A stretch of DNA of 43,632 nucleotides. Source: Azospirillum halopraeferens DSM 3675. GTDB taxonomy: Bacteria > Pseudomonadota > Alphaproteobacteria > Azospirillales > Azospirillaceae. Under the pieces are notes generated by a model, which saw only the letters and a list, made by a program, of their open reading frames with translations, was not told the origin of the DNA and made no database searches. Both the position numbers and the translations under genes were made by a program. This document shows, in pieces, positions 10,903-22,235 of this stretch (position 1 is the stretch's first letter; every line of letters starts with the position of its first letter). Where the stretch lies: positions 1 through 43,632 of the forward strand of contig NZ_AUCF01000040.1 of NCBI RefSeq assembly GCF_000429625.1, in the 5' to 3' direction.

Positions 10903-11442
10903 CTCGGACCTGTTTTCCACCGTTCCTCCCGTGCGCCGCGGCCCGGTTGCCGTGCCGCCGGACCGCGAGCGCCGGCGTGACGGTGCCACAAAACACGCCA
11001 CCGGGCCAGCGCGCCCGACGCCGCGGATGCGGGATCGCAGCGAACCGGCCGGCCGGCGGCACGCCTGCCCGCCGGCCGGGCAGTGCCGCTGCGCGGGGCG
11101 TATGCTCAAAATTTCATCATATGATCCGCAATCCGGCGGGCATGACGGTATGGGAACGGGCAATCTCCCTCGAAAAGGTTGCAGATCAAGGGGTGAGGGG
11201 GGCGCCCGACCTCCGAAATCTGGCTGATTTTTGTGCAGAATGGAGCAGAGACTCGGGAAGCGTGCGCCGTATCGGGGGGCTGCACGCCGGGGCTGCCGTT
11301 GATTCTCCACCTCTTTCGGGGTGGCACGGAACTTGTAAGTGAAGGGCCGAGCTGGCCCCGCCCGCCGCCCGAGCGTCTGCCGCTCGCGGGGATCCGTCCG
11401 GGCCGGAGACGTTGAGCGATTTTGGAAGAAAAAGGAGCCTCG
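10903..11442. other. Divergent intergenic region between glgC and amtB
   Basis: About 540 bases without a supported gene. It must hold the promoters of glgC-glgA (leftward) and amtB (rightward). An AT-rich patch with the palindrome ATCATATGAT (11116-11125) lies about 215 bases upstream of glgC and could be part of a regulatory site. A sigma-54-like element lies close to amtB and is listed separately. I saw no clear NtrC dyad. Confidence 0.5.
11322..11337 (+). promoter_or_regulatory. Candidate sigma-54 (-24/-12) promoter of amtB
   Basis: TGGCAC-N5-TTGTA matches the RpoN consensus TGGCAC-N5-TTGCA with a perfect -24 half and one mismatch in the -12 half (GT instead of GC). It lies about 105 bases before the amtB start on the correct strand. 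Nitrogen-regulated RpoN transcription of amtB is well established in other proteobacteria, so position and sequence support each other. Confidence 0.55.
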
Positions 11443-12750
11443 ATGAGCCGTCTGTCCCTTCTCGCTGCGCCCCTCGCGGCGGTGACTCTGGGCTTGGCCG
11501 GTCTGCCTGGCGAAGTCCTTGCCCAGGAAGCGGCCGCGGAGCCGACGTTGAGCGCGGGCGATACCGCCTGGATGCTGACGGCCACCGCGCTGGTCCTGTT
11601 CATGACCATCCCCGGTCTGGCGCTGTTCTACGGCGGCATGGTCCGCAAGATGAACGTGCTGTCCACGGTGATGCAGAGCTTCGCGATCTGCTGCCTGATG
11701 TCCATCCTGTGGATGGTGGCCGGCTACAGCATCGCCTTCACCGAGGGCACGCCCTTCTTCGGCAGCCTGGACAAGATGTTCCTCGCGGGCATCACCACCG
11801 ACTCCCTGTCGGGCACCATCCCCGAGACGGTGTTCGTCACCTTCCAGATGACCTTCGCCATCATCACCCCGGCGCTGATCGCCGGCGCCTTCGCCGATCG
11901 CATGAAGTTCTCGGCCATGCTGGTCTTCATGGCGGTGTGGTCGCTGGTCGTCTACGCGCCGATCACCCACTGGGTGTGGGGCCCCGGCGGTTACCTGCTG
12001 GATGACGGTGTGCTCGACTTCGCCGGCGGCACCGTGGTGCACATCAACGCGGGCGTCGCCGGCCTGGTCGCCGCCCTGATGATCGGCAAGCGCAAGGGCT
12101 ACCCGAACGAGAACTTCGCCCCGCACAACCTGGTGCTGAGCCTGGTCGGCGCGTCGATGCTGTGGGTCGGCTGGTTCGGCTTCAACGCCGGCTCGGCGCT
12201 GGCCGCCGACGGCCGTGCGGGCATGGCCATGCTGGTCACCCAGATCGCCGCCGCCACCGCGGGCATGGCGTGGATGCTGGCGGAGTGGGCCGTGAAGGGC
12301 AAGCCGTCGGTGCTCGGCATCATCTCCGGCGCGGTCGCCGGCCTGGTCGCCATCACCCCGGCCTCGGGCTTCGTCGACCCGGTCGGCGCGCTGGTCATCG
12401 GTGCGGCCTCCGGCGTCATCTGCTACTGGGGCGCCACCGGCCTGAAGCGTGCCATGGGCTATGACGACAGCCTGGACGCCTTCGGTGTGCACGGCATCGG
12501 CGGCATCGTCGGCGCGGTCCTGACCGGCGTCTTCGCCCGCGAAGCCATCGGCGGCACCGCCGGCCTGCTGGAGGGCAACTCCGGCCAGGTGATCACCCAG
12601 ATCTACGGCATCGTCGCCACCATCGTCTGGTCGGCGATCGCCACCGCGGTCATCCTGAAGGTCGTCGACATCATCATCGGCCTGCGGGTGGACGAGGACG
12701 TGGAGCGCGACGGCCTGGACCTGGCCCTGCACGGCGAGACCATCCACTGA
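11443..12750 (+). CDS. amtB: Ammonium transporter AmtB
   Basis: The 435-residue membrane channel imports ammonium. A cleavable signal peptide (about 1-28, ending VLAQ) is followed by eleven predicted helices beginning GDTAWMLTATALVLFMTIPG. The conserved twin pore histidines are H200 (GTVVHINAGVAGL) and H350 (DAFGVHGIGGI). MTIPGLALFYGG and WFGFNAGSAL are typical Amt segments. The start has an excellent ribosome site (AAAGGAG, five bases before the ATG). An in-frame TTG at 11422 upstream is less likely. The gene stands alone between a sigma-54-like promoter and a terminator, with no glnK/glnB beside it, although amtB is paired with glnK in many bacteria. Confidence 0.97.
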   Translation: MSRLSLLAAPLAAVTLGLAGLPGEVLAQEAAAEPTLSAGDTAWMLTATALVLFMTIPGLALFYGGMVRKMNVLSTVMQSFAICCLMSILWMVAGYSIAFTEGTPFFGSLDKMFLAGITTDSLSGTIPETVFVTFQMTFAIITPALIAGAFADRMKFSAMLVFMAVWSLVVYAPITHWVWGPGGYLLDDGVLDFAGGTVVHINAGVAGLVAALMIGKRKGYPNENFAPHNLVLSLVGASMLWVGWFGFNAGSALAADGRAGMAMLVTQIAAATAGMAWMLAEWAVKGKPSVLGIISGAVAGLVAITPASGFVDPVGALVIGAASGVICYWGATGLKRAMGYDDSLDAFGVHGIGGIVGAVLTGVFAREAIGGTAGLLEGNSGQVITQIYGIVATIVWSAIATAVILKVVDIIIGLRVDEDVERDGLDLALHGETIH

Positions 12751-12781
12751 TCTCCGGTACCTGACGATCCTCCCCACTGCC

Positions 12782-12815
12782 GCCGCCGGGGCTCACCCCC
12801 CGGCGGCGCTTTTTT
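12782..12815 (+). terminator. Rho-independent terminator of amtB
   Basis: A perfect 10-bp GC stem (GCCGCCGGGG at 12782-12791 with CCCCGGCGGC at 12798-12807) and a 6-nt loop are followed by GC and six T residues (12810-12815). It begins about 30 bases after the amtB stop codon. Confidence 0.9.
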
Positions 12816-12839
12816 GCGCCCGCGGGGCGCGCCGGGCTC

Positions 12840-12882
12840 ATACGGCTTCCGACAGTTCCTACGGACCTGCCGGAAGCCGTAT
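12840..12882 (-). repeat. Inverted repeat overlapping the methyltransferase stop codon
   Basis: A 16-bp stem with one G-U type mismatch (12840-12855 with 12867-12882) encloses an 11-nt loop. The last base of the right arm is also the last base of the TGA stop at 12882-12884. No T-run follows on the minus strand. It faces the amtB terminator, so transcripts from both sides end in strong structure here. The sequence differs from the lepA/doxX repeat, but the placement on a stop codon is the same. Confidence 0.75.
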
Positions 12883-14111
12883 CAGCGCCGCAGGTACATC
12901 TTGCCGCTGCCGTTCAGCGCGGCGAAGAGCTGGTCGAACTGCGCCTTGAAGGTGTCCCACGGCAGCGGGCCGGCGGCCTCCGCCAGCGCGGCGTGCAGGG
13001 CGCCCAGGGTGGTGCGGCCGTCGATGCGGGCCAGCATCGGACCGGCGAGGCGCGGCAGCGCGACCGCCAGCGGGGGGCCGCCGGGAAGCTCCACCTCCAG
13101 GGTGGCGCCGGGGCGCAGGCCGCGGGCGAACGCCGGTCCGTCCAGGTCGCGCAGCACCGGCACCGCGTCCGGCCCGTCGGCGACGGCGACCGCGGCGCCC
13201 TCCCGTCCGGCCGGCACCAGGTAGGCGATGTGCTTGGCCAGGCTGCCGCTCACCCGCTCCGCCCAGGCCGCGCGCTCCAGCCGGTCCAGACCGTCCAGGC
13301 GCTTGAGCAGGCGCGGGTCCTTCACCCAGCTCGCGGGGTCGTAGCGCACCGGGTCGACCAGGGCGCTGATCGCCAGCCCGGCCGATGCCGCCAGGGCCGC
13401 CAGCTCGCCCACCGTGTAGGGCCGGTCGCAGGAATGCAGCAGCAGATCGTAGAGGTTGGCGTCGGCGGCCCGGTGGTCGGCGACGAAGGGGTTGTGGCGC
13501 AGCCAGTTGGTCGGCGGCAGGTGCTGCAACAGGCGGCGTGCCAGGGCCACCCGCTCGGCCGGCGGCAGCCCGTCCGTCAGGGGGCGCAGCGCCTCCTGCA
13601 CCGGGTAGACGCCGGTGCGGCCATACGGGGCGTAGACCATGATCCCCATGCCGCCGCCGGGCTTCAGCGCGCCGGCCAGGGAACGCAGGCCGGCCGCCGG
13701 GTCGTCCAGGTGGTGCAGCACGCCGCAGCAGTCGATGTAGTCGAACGGCCCCAGCCCCTCCAGTTCCAGCAGCGAGCCGCGGCGGAAGTCGATGGCGGTG
13801 AGGCCGCGCACCTCCGCCCGCTTGCGGGCGATGGCCATCGCCGCGTCGGACAGGTCCAGGTAGGTGACGCGGCCGGGGATGCCGGCGTCGGCCATCTGCT
13901 GGGCGATCATGATCGTTCCGTCGCCGGTGCCGCCGCCGGCCACCAGCACCTCCAGCGGCCGGGCGGAGTCCAGCCGGCCGGCGAAGACGTAATGGTTGAC
14001 CTCGTCGAGATGGCCCGGCGACCCGGTGACGAGGCGCGTGCGCTCGTCCGCCGGGTCGCGGGCGGGGTAGGGATAGGCTTCGTACTGGGCGCGCAGCGCG
14101 TCGGTGCTCAT
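12882..14111 (-). CDS. Class I SAM-dependent methyltransferase
   Basis: The 409-residue cytoplasmic protein opens with YEAYPYPARDP, a Y..YPYP motif found in a group of methyltransferases. The SAM-binding motif I is VLVAGGGTGDG (residues 55-65), then acidic motif II YLDLS and CCGVLHHLDDP, the motif IV/post-I region of small-molecule-type enzymes. The last ~90 residues form a separate domain that may bind substrate or partners. The ATG at 14111 was chosen because the open frame upstream to 14216 is low-complexity Gly/Pro and overlaps nothing conserved. The substrate is unknown; proteins with this N-terminus are often annotated only as methyltransferases. It is not clearly in an operon, with the repeat and doxX lying upstream. 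Confidence 0.88.
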   Translation of the reverse strand: MSTDALRAQYEAYPYPARDPADERTRLVTGSPGHLDEVNHYVFAGRLDSARPLEVLVAGGGTGDGTIMIAQQMADAGIPGRVTYLDLSDAAMAIARKRAEVRGLTAIDFRRGSLLELEGLGPFDYIDCCGVLHHLDDPAAGLRSLAGALKPGGGMGIMVYAPYGRTGVYPVQEALRPLTDGLPPAERVALARRLLQHLPPTNWLRHNPFVADHRAADANLYDLLLHSCDRPYTVGELAALAASAGLAISALVDPVRYDPASWVKDPRLLKRLDGLDRLERAAWAERVSGSLAKHIAYLVPAGREGAAVAVADGPDAVPVLRDLDGPAFARGLRPGATLEVELPGGPPLAVALPRLAGPMLARIDGRTTLGALHAALAEAAGPLPWDTFKAQFDQLFAALNGSGKMYLRR

Positions 14112-14212
14112 GGGCGTGGCCGGGCGGGTCGTTGCGGGGCGGCCGCGACCATACACCGCCTCTCCGCCCGGTCCTATCCCCGACCCCGTGCCGCCGCCGG
14201 GTTCGGGCGGCA

Positions 14213-14326
14213 TCATACCGTCGGCATCGGACCGATGCCGATGGTTAGCCCCTCCCGATCAATGCCACGGCATCGATCTGCCGGATCTGACGGCCGGAAC
14301 AGAATGGAAGGGATTGTTTTCCGGCC
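14213..14326 (-). repeat. Two-hairpin intergenic repeat, copy 2, after doxX
   Basis: It has the same layout and orientation as the copy after lepA. The first hairpin has 8-bp arms GGCCGGAA/TTCCGGCC (14292-14299 with 14319-14326) around a 19-nt loop and begins three bases after the doxX stop codon. The second is a 12-bp stem (arms within 14217-14228 and 14234-14245, one G-U pair) around a 5-nt loop. GATCAATG lies between them. Arms and loop core are conserved while the linker has diverged, which suggests selection on structure. Confidence 0.8.
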
Positions 14327-14329
14327 CCC

Positions 14330-14821
14330 TCAGATCTCCCGCCCGATCAGCCGATCGAGCGACCAGCGGCCACTGCCGGCAAAGAGGATGGCCAGCGCCA
14401 CCAGCCCGAGGTAGAGCGGATACTCGTAGCCGCCCGCGGTCCACAGGAAGCCGTTGTCCCAATGCACGAGAAAGGCGGCCACGGCCATGAAGCCGACGAC
14501 CTGGGCGGCCACCAGCCGGGTCAGCAGCCCCGCCGCCATCATCAGCCCGCCCGCGAATTCCAGCAACGCGATGTACACCGCCAGGGCATAGGCCGGCTGC
14601 AGCCCTTGCGACGCCATGAATTCCGCCGTACCGGCCAGCCCGCCGCCGAACAGCTTCATCGCGCCGTGGGGCACCAGGATCAGGCCGGTTGCGGCGCGGA
14701 TCAGCGGGTAGCTCACCCGCGCCAGCGCGTCGCGTGCCGGATCCAGCAGCCAGATGATGGGCTCCGGCCGGTCGGGATCGTATACCCGGTCGTCGCGGTT
14801 GTGGTGGTAGTCGTAGGCCAT
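14330..14821 (-). CDS. DoxX family membrane protein
   Basis: The 163-residue inner-membrane protein has a hydrophilic N-terminus of about 40 residues, then four predicted helices. The DoxX features are RAATGLILVPHGAMKLFGG at the first helix, LEFAGGLMMAAGLLTRLVAA in the middle and a final helix near VALAILFAGSGRWSLDRL. The exact role of DoxX proteins is not settled; they are linked to thiol and quinone chemistry or membrane stress. The ATG at 14821 has a purine-rich GGGGGA eight bases upstream. A perfect 24-bp palindrome lies about 90 bases before the start and may be its operator. Confidence 0.9.
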   Translation of the reverse strand: MAYDYHHNRDDRVYDPDRPEPIIWLLDPARDALARVSYPLIRAATGLILVPHGAMKLFGGGLAGTAEFMASQGLQPAYALAVYIALLEFAGGLMMAAGLLTRLVAAQVVGFMAVAAFLVHWDNGFLWTAGGYEYPLYLGLVALAILFAGSGRWSLDRLIGREI

Positions 14822-14910
14822 GCCCCATCCCCCGGATTCGTGAGTCCTTTTGGCCGAGCATGAGGCAGGGTGCCGGTTCTGTCGACCCGGCCGAACGGAC
14901 GGTGCGTGAG

Positions 14911-14934
14911 GATAGATCACGATCTTGATCTATC
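14911..14934. promoter_or_regulatory. Perfect palindrome, likely regulator binding site
   Basis: GATAGATCA-CGATCT-TGATCTATC is a perfect 9-bp inverted repeat around a 6-bp centre. It is AT-richer than the surroundings and lies between doxX (leftward start at 14821) and a possible small gene starting rightward at 14966. The size and symmetry suit a dimeric repressor such as TetR, GntR or MarR types. No regulator gene is adjacent, so the protein cannot be named. Confidence 0.6.
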
Positions 14935-14965
14935 TTTGAGAACGGCCGGTTCTTAGGCCACCATC

Positions 14966-15205
14966 GTGATCTCCATAGACGTGCAATGGAGCGACCGGTA
15001 CGTCCACCGCCCTTCGGGACCGGCGGCGTTGCCGGCATTCTGCCGTAGCAATGGTGTGGAGCGTGTCCCGGTCACCACGCGCGCCGTCCGCGAGACGGTG
15101 ACGTACGATGGGATCGCCATCGACTTCATTCCGGCCGCGCGTCTCAGCTACGACCTCGGCCGGCCGGAGGGGGCGTGGTCGTCGTTGCGCCGACGGGACG
15201 GGTGA
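14966..15205 (+). CDS. Possible small protein of unknown function (79 aa)
   Basis: A 79-codon frame from a GTG, with about 80 percent G/C at third positions, a little below its neighbours. The second half (ETVTYDGIAIDFIPAARLSY) reads like real protein; the first half is less convincing. Only a weak AGG lies upstream. It lies just beyond the 24-bp palindrome and ends five bases before the hairpin shared with argG. I recognise no domain. It may be a real orphan gene or chance coding in GC-rich DNA. Confidence 0.3.
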   Translation: MISIDVQWSDRYVHRPSGPAALPAFCRSNGVERVPVTTRAVRETVTYDGIAIDFIPAARLSYDLGRPEGAWSSLRRRDG

Positions 15206-15209
15206 CGCG

Positions 15210-15238
15210 GCCGCGCCGGGTGCGGGGCCCGGCGCGGC
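15210..15238 (-). terminator. Strong hairpin after argG, possibly bidirectional
   Basis: A perfect 11-bp stem (15210-15220 with 15228-15238) and a 7-nt loop lie ten bases after the argG stop codon. No T-run follows on either strand, so it may work with Rho or protect the 3' end rather than terminate by itself. It also lies just after the possible small gene on the other strand. Confidence 0.55.
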
Positions 15239-15248
15239 GGTGTGCGCC

Positions 15249-16484
<1,236 letters not shown>

Positions 16485-16548
16485 GGGACTTGCTCACGCC
16501 GAAGGAATAGGTCGGGAGCGGCGACAGTACGGCGTGTCGGCGCGGGCT

Positions 16549-16791
16549 TCAAGCCCGTCCCGCCGGCTCCTCCGCCGCGCCGGAGTCCGGCCGCTCCATG
16601 AAGGGCCAGCGGGCGTAGGCGAACAGCCAGATGCCCAGCAGTTCGGCGAAGGGCACCAGCACCATCAGCCCCCACAGCGGGCTGCGCCCCGCCTTGGCGA
16701 CGATCCAGCCGGCCAGCACCAGCTTGTAGGTCAGGTAGAGGGCGGCGATCAGGTTGACCACCCAGGGGGCGAGCCCGAAGATCGGGTCCAT
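16549..16791 (-). CDS. Small two-helix membrane protein, paralogue B
   Basis: An 80-residue hydrophobic protein with two predicted membrane helices (about 7-30 and 38-60) and a short acidic tail. GGAAGGAA lies about ten bases before the ATG at 16791, which begins 17 bases after the stop of the gene before it. It resembles that neighbour in its second half: KAG.SP..GL.VLVP and RWP are shared, which points to tandem duplication. No catalytic residues are visible. It precedes argG, but I infer no functional link. Confidence 0.8.
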   Translation of the reverse strand: MDPIFGLAPWVVNLIAALYLTYKLVLAGWIVAKAGRSPLWGLMVLVPFAELLGIWLFAYARWPFMERPDSGAAEEPAGRA

Positions 16792-16808
16792 GGCCGAGTT
16801 CCTTCCGC

Positions 16809-17042
16809 TCAGAGCGTGCGGCGCGTCTTGGGCGTCCGGCGCGGGGCGCGCGCCGGCAGGTTGGGCCAGCGCCGGTGGCCCAGCACCATGTAGACCACCA
16901 GCACGCCGACCACCGGTACCAGCACCGCCAGCCCGATCCACGGGTTGAAGCCGGCGCGGCGCAGGATGCGCATGGCCGGCCACAGCGCCAGCGGCCCGAA
17001 CAGCAGGATGGCGAGGACGGCGGGGGACAGGGACTCCAGCAT
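16809..17042 (-). CDS. Small two-helix membrane protein, paralogue A
   Basis: A 77-residue protein with helices at about 7-25 and 34-55 and a strongly basic C-terminus (RAPRRTPKTRRTL), giving a positive inside end. RRAGFNPWIGLAVLVP matches the corresponding stretch of paralogue B. Paralogue B ends acidic while this one ends basic, so the two could pair. It is the first gene of the leftward A-B-argG group and diverges from the orphan histidine kinase at 17208. Confidence 0.8.
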   Translation of the reverse strand: MLESLSPAVLAILLFGPLALWPAMRILRRAGFNPWIGLAVLVPVVGVLVVYMVLGHRRWPNLPARAPRRTPKTRRTL

Positions 17043-17207
17043 GGCGTCTTCCGGTGCCGGGTGTCGGGGACGGGCGGACGGCCGCCTTGATGCCCGCACC
17101 GCGTGGCCTTGTCGAGCCCCAATGCGGAAAAACCGTTCGGGGGCCGTGCAAAGGGGTGGTCGCCGGGATAGACTGGTCCGCACCCAGCCCCTTCCGACGC
17201 GGCGCCC

Positions 17208-20117
<2,910 letters not shown>

Positions 20118-20138
20118 GCGGGGGCGTCAGCCCACCGG

Positions 20139-20209
20139 CGCGTGGTTGCGGATGCGGAAAGCTCCGCCGCTCACAATGACAGAGCGGCGTCCTTTTCGGC
20201 AACCACGCG
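20139..20209. repeat. Nested inverted repeat spanning the rlmN stop codon
   Basis: The outer arms CGCGTGGTTGC (20139-20149) and GCAACCACGCG (20199-20209) pair perfectly. Inside them, GCCGCTC (20166-20172) pairs with GAGCGGC (20182-20188) around a 9-nt loop. The whole can fold as one long imperfect hairpin in the convergent gap between the kinase and rlmN. The rlmN stop codon (20171-20173) and its last codons lie inside. On the minus strand the centre reads CTGTCATTGTGAGCGGCGGA, resembling a GTCATTGCGAGCG-type repeat I recall from several proteobacteria. Confidence 0.65.
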
Positions 20210-21352
20210 CTCCATGGCGGCGCGCTCGGCGGCGGACAGGCGCAGGCTGTCGCTCTTGAGCTGGCCGCAGGCGGCCATGATGTCCTCGCCGCGGGGCGTG
20301 CGCACCGGGCTGGCGTAGCCGGCGGCGTTGACCAGGTCGCCGAACACCTGGATGGCGCGGTCGGTGGACCGCTCGTACGGCGCGCCGGGCCAGGGATTGA
20401 AGGGGATCAGGTTGATCTTGGCCGGCACGCCCTTCAGCAGGTTGACCAGCGCGCGGGCGTCGGCCGGGCTGTCGTTGATGCCCTTCAGCATCACATATTC
20501 AAAGGTGATGCGGCGGGCGTTGGATAGGCCGGGGTACTCGCGGCACGCCTTCATCAGCTCGGCCAGCGGATACTTCCGGTTGATCGGCATGATGCGGTCG
20601 CGCAGCTCGTCCGTCACCGCGTGCAGCGATACGGCGAGGTTGACGTTCAGCTCCTCCCCGCAGCGCTTCATGGCCGGCACCACGCCCGAGGTGGACAGGG
20701 TGATGCGCCGCTTGGAGATGGCGATGCCGTCGCCGTCCATCACGATCTTCAGCGCCTTGGCCACGTTCTCGTAATTGAACAGGGGCTCGCCCATGCCCAT
20801 CATGACGATGTTGGAGATCATCCGCCCGTCCGGCGGGGCGGGCCATTCGTCCAGCACGTCGCGCGCCAGCATCACCTGGGCCACGATCTCCGCGGCGCTC
20901 AGGTTGCGCACCAGGCGCTGGGTGCCGGTGTGGCAGAAGCGGCAGGTCAGCGTACAGCCCACCTGGGACGAGACGCACAGCGTTCCGCGGTCCTCCTCGG
21001 GGATGTGGACGGTCTCCACCTCCTGGCCGTCGGGCATGCGCAGCAGCCATTTGCGCGTGCCGTCGCGGGACACCGGATCGCGCACCACCGTCGGGCGCAG
21101 CACCGCATACGCCTCGGCCAGGCGGTCGCGCACCGGCTTGGCCAGCGTCGTCATCGCCGCGAAGTCGGTGGCCCCGCGGTGGTAGATCCAGTGCCAGAGC
21201 TGGCGGGCTCGGAACTTCTCCAGGCCGAAGGCCACCATCTCGGCCTCCAGCTCCGGGCGGGAGAGGCCGACGAGATTCTTGCGGCCGGCCGCGTCGGCGG
21301 CCGGAAACACAGCGGGAGCCGCCGACGGGGCAGCGAGGGGGAGCGCGTTCAT
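20171..21352 (-). CDS. rlmN: 23S rRNA (A2503-C2) / tRNA (A37-C2) methyltransferase RlmN
   Basis: A 393-residue radical SAM enzyme that methylates C2 of A2503 in 23S rRNA and A37 in some tRNAs. The [4Fe-4S] cysteines form CTLTCRFC (C133, C137, C140). The C-terminal methyl-carrying cysteine is C362 in DIMAACGQL. MMGMGEPLFNYENV, STSGVVPAM and NLAVSLHA are family hallmarks. An alanine-rich N-terminal leader of about 25 residues precedes the conserved part. The last residues (ALSL) are encoded within an inverted repeat that also supplies the stop codon. ialB lies 77 bases upstream in the same direction. Confidence 0.98.
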   Translation of the reverse strand: MNALPLAAPSAAPAVFPAADAAGRKNLVGLSRPELEAEMVAFGLEKFRARQLWHWIYHRGATDFAAMTTLAKPVRDRLAEAYAVLRPTVVRDPVSRDGTRKWLLRMPDGQEVETVHIPEEDRGTLCVSSQVGCTLTCRFCHTGTQRLVRNLSAAEIVAQVMLARDVLDEWPAPPDGRMISNIVMMGMGEPLFNYENVAKALKIVMDGDGIAISKRRITLSTSGVVPAMKRCGEELNVNLAVSLHAVTDELRDRIMPINRKYPLAELMKACREYPGLSNARRITFEYVMLKGINDSPADARALVNLLKGVPAKINLIPFNPWPGAPYERSTDRAIQVFGDLVNAAGYASPVRTPRGEDIMAACGQLKSDSLRLSAAERAAMERVVAEKDAALSL

Positions 21353-21429
21353 GGCCCATACTTAGGCCGCGCCCCTCCCGCTGTCAAAAGGACGAGTCGT
21401 GAAATTGTCCGGCCGTCGGCGCCGGGCCC

Positions 21430-21966
21430 TCAGCGCTTGACGTTGCAGGCCTTGACCAGCGCGTCGTAGGCGTCGGAGACGCCCATCAGGCTGTAGGTGT
21501 CGGTGGTGTTGGTGCCGCGCGCGGACACCCCTTTCACCACCATGTTGCGGCCGGCCCTCATGGCGTCGACGATGGCGCGGTCGGTGGCGGCGTCGCGGGC
21601 CCAGGCGGTCTCGCCGTCGGTGAACAGCGCGAAGTCCTTGCCGTCGATGGCGATCGACGCCTCGCTGTTCTTGCGGAACGGATAGCCGACGATGATGCTG
21701 ACGACGTCGAAGGTGTTCTCGGCCGGCCGATGGGTGACGAGCGCGTAGATGTCGCCGCGGCGGACATTGCCCGGCTCCTTCTTCTGCGGCTGGCTCGACA
21801 TGTAGCAGACGGTCTGGCCGCTCTCGTCGAACGAGAAGGCGTTCCAGTCCCGGAAGCTGCCCAGAAATCTGGGTTCGGCCGCCGACGCCACATTGGGCAG
21901 GACGGCCAGCGCCAGCGCCAGGGTGGCGGAAGCGGCGGCGCCACGAACGGTGCGGGTTTGCGGCAT
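21430..21966 (-). CDS. Invasion-associated locus B (IalB) family secreted protein
   Basis: A 178-residue protein with a clear signal peptide (basic start, hydrophobic core TLALALAVLP, cleavage near VASA-AEP at 29). The mature part matches the IalB family: FRDWNAFSFDESGQTVCYMSSQP, the RRGDIYALVTHRP region and a late cysteine (KACNVKR) that may pair with the early one. It is probably periplasmic. The name derives from Bartonella; in environmental Alphaproteobacteria the role is not known and invasion is not implied. The rlmN-ialB neighbourhood is common in Rhodospirillales as I recall it. Confidence 0.9.
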   Translation of the reverse strand: MPQTRTVRGAAASATLALALAVLPNVASAAEPRFLGSFRDWNAFSFDESGQTVCYMSSQPQKKEPGNVRRGDIYALVTHRPAENTFDVVSIIVGYPFRKNSEASIAIDGKDFALFTDGETAWARDAATDRAIVDAMRAGRNMVVKGVSARGTNTTDTYSLMGVSDAYDALVKACNVKR

Positions 21967-22083
21967 CGTTGTGCAACTGCGAAGTGGTTTCGGGTGCGGG
22001 AGACGTTATCCCAATTCGGATGAGGATTGAACCCAAAACGGGCAACACCGTGGCGGAGTCGGGGTGCTTTCGTGCCGCGCCGG

Positions 22084-22113
22084 TGATCCAACCCGACGGC
22101 ACCTGCGTAAAAC
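22084..22113 (+). promoter_or_regulatory. Candidate RpoE (ECF) autoregulatory promoter
   Basis: TGATCC (22084-22089), 18 bases, then TAAAAC (22108-22113). TGATCC is the -35 hexamer of the Rhodobacter RpoE/ChrR regulon, whose -10 is TAAGA-like with a 17-18 base spacer. It lies upstream of the rpoE-chrR pair on the right strand. Transcription would start near 22120, leaving a leader of about 115 bases. Confidence 0.7.
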
Positions 22114-22235
22114 CGGGCATGATGGGTTTCGTATCGGCCGCCGTGACCGGCGCGGCCACGCCACATTGCTGCCCTGCGACGCCGCCGCGCCACGTGCGAC
22201 TTGTGCGGTGGCCCGTGTTCGCCTTCAATGCGGTG

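Noticed and set aside
11260..11310. Possible NtrC binding dyad upstream of amtB
   Set aside because: GTGC and GCAC elements are present, but spacing and order do not match the NtrC consensus.
11106..11609. Minus-strand frame opposite the amtB start
   Set aside because: Antisense of the amtB signal peptide and promoter, without homology; the plus-strand AmtB evidence is decisive.
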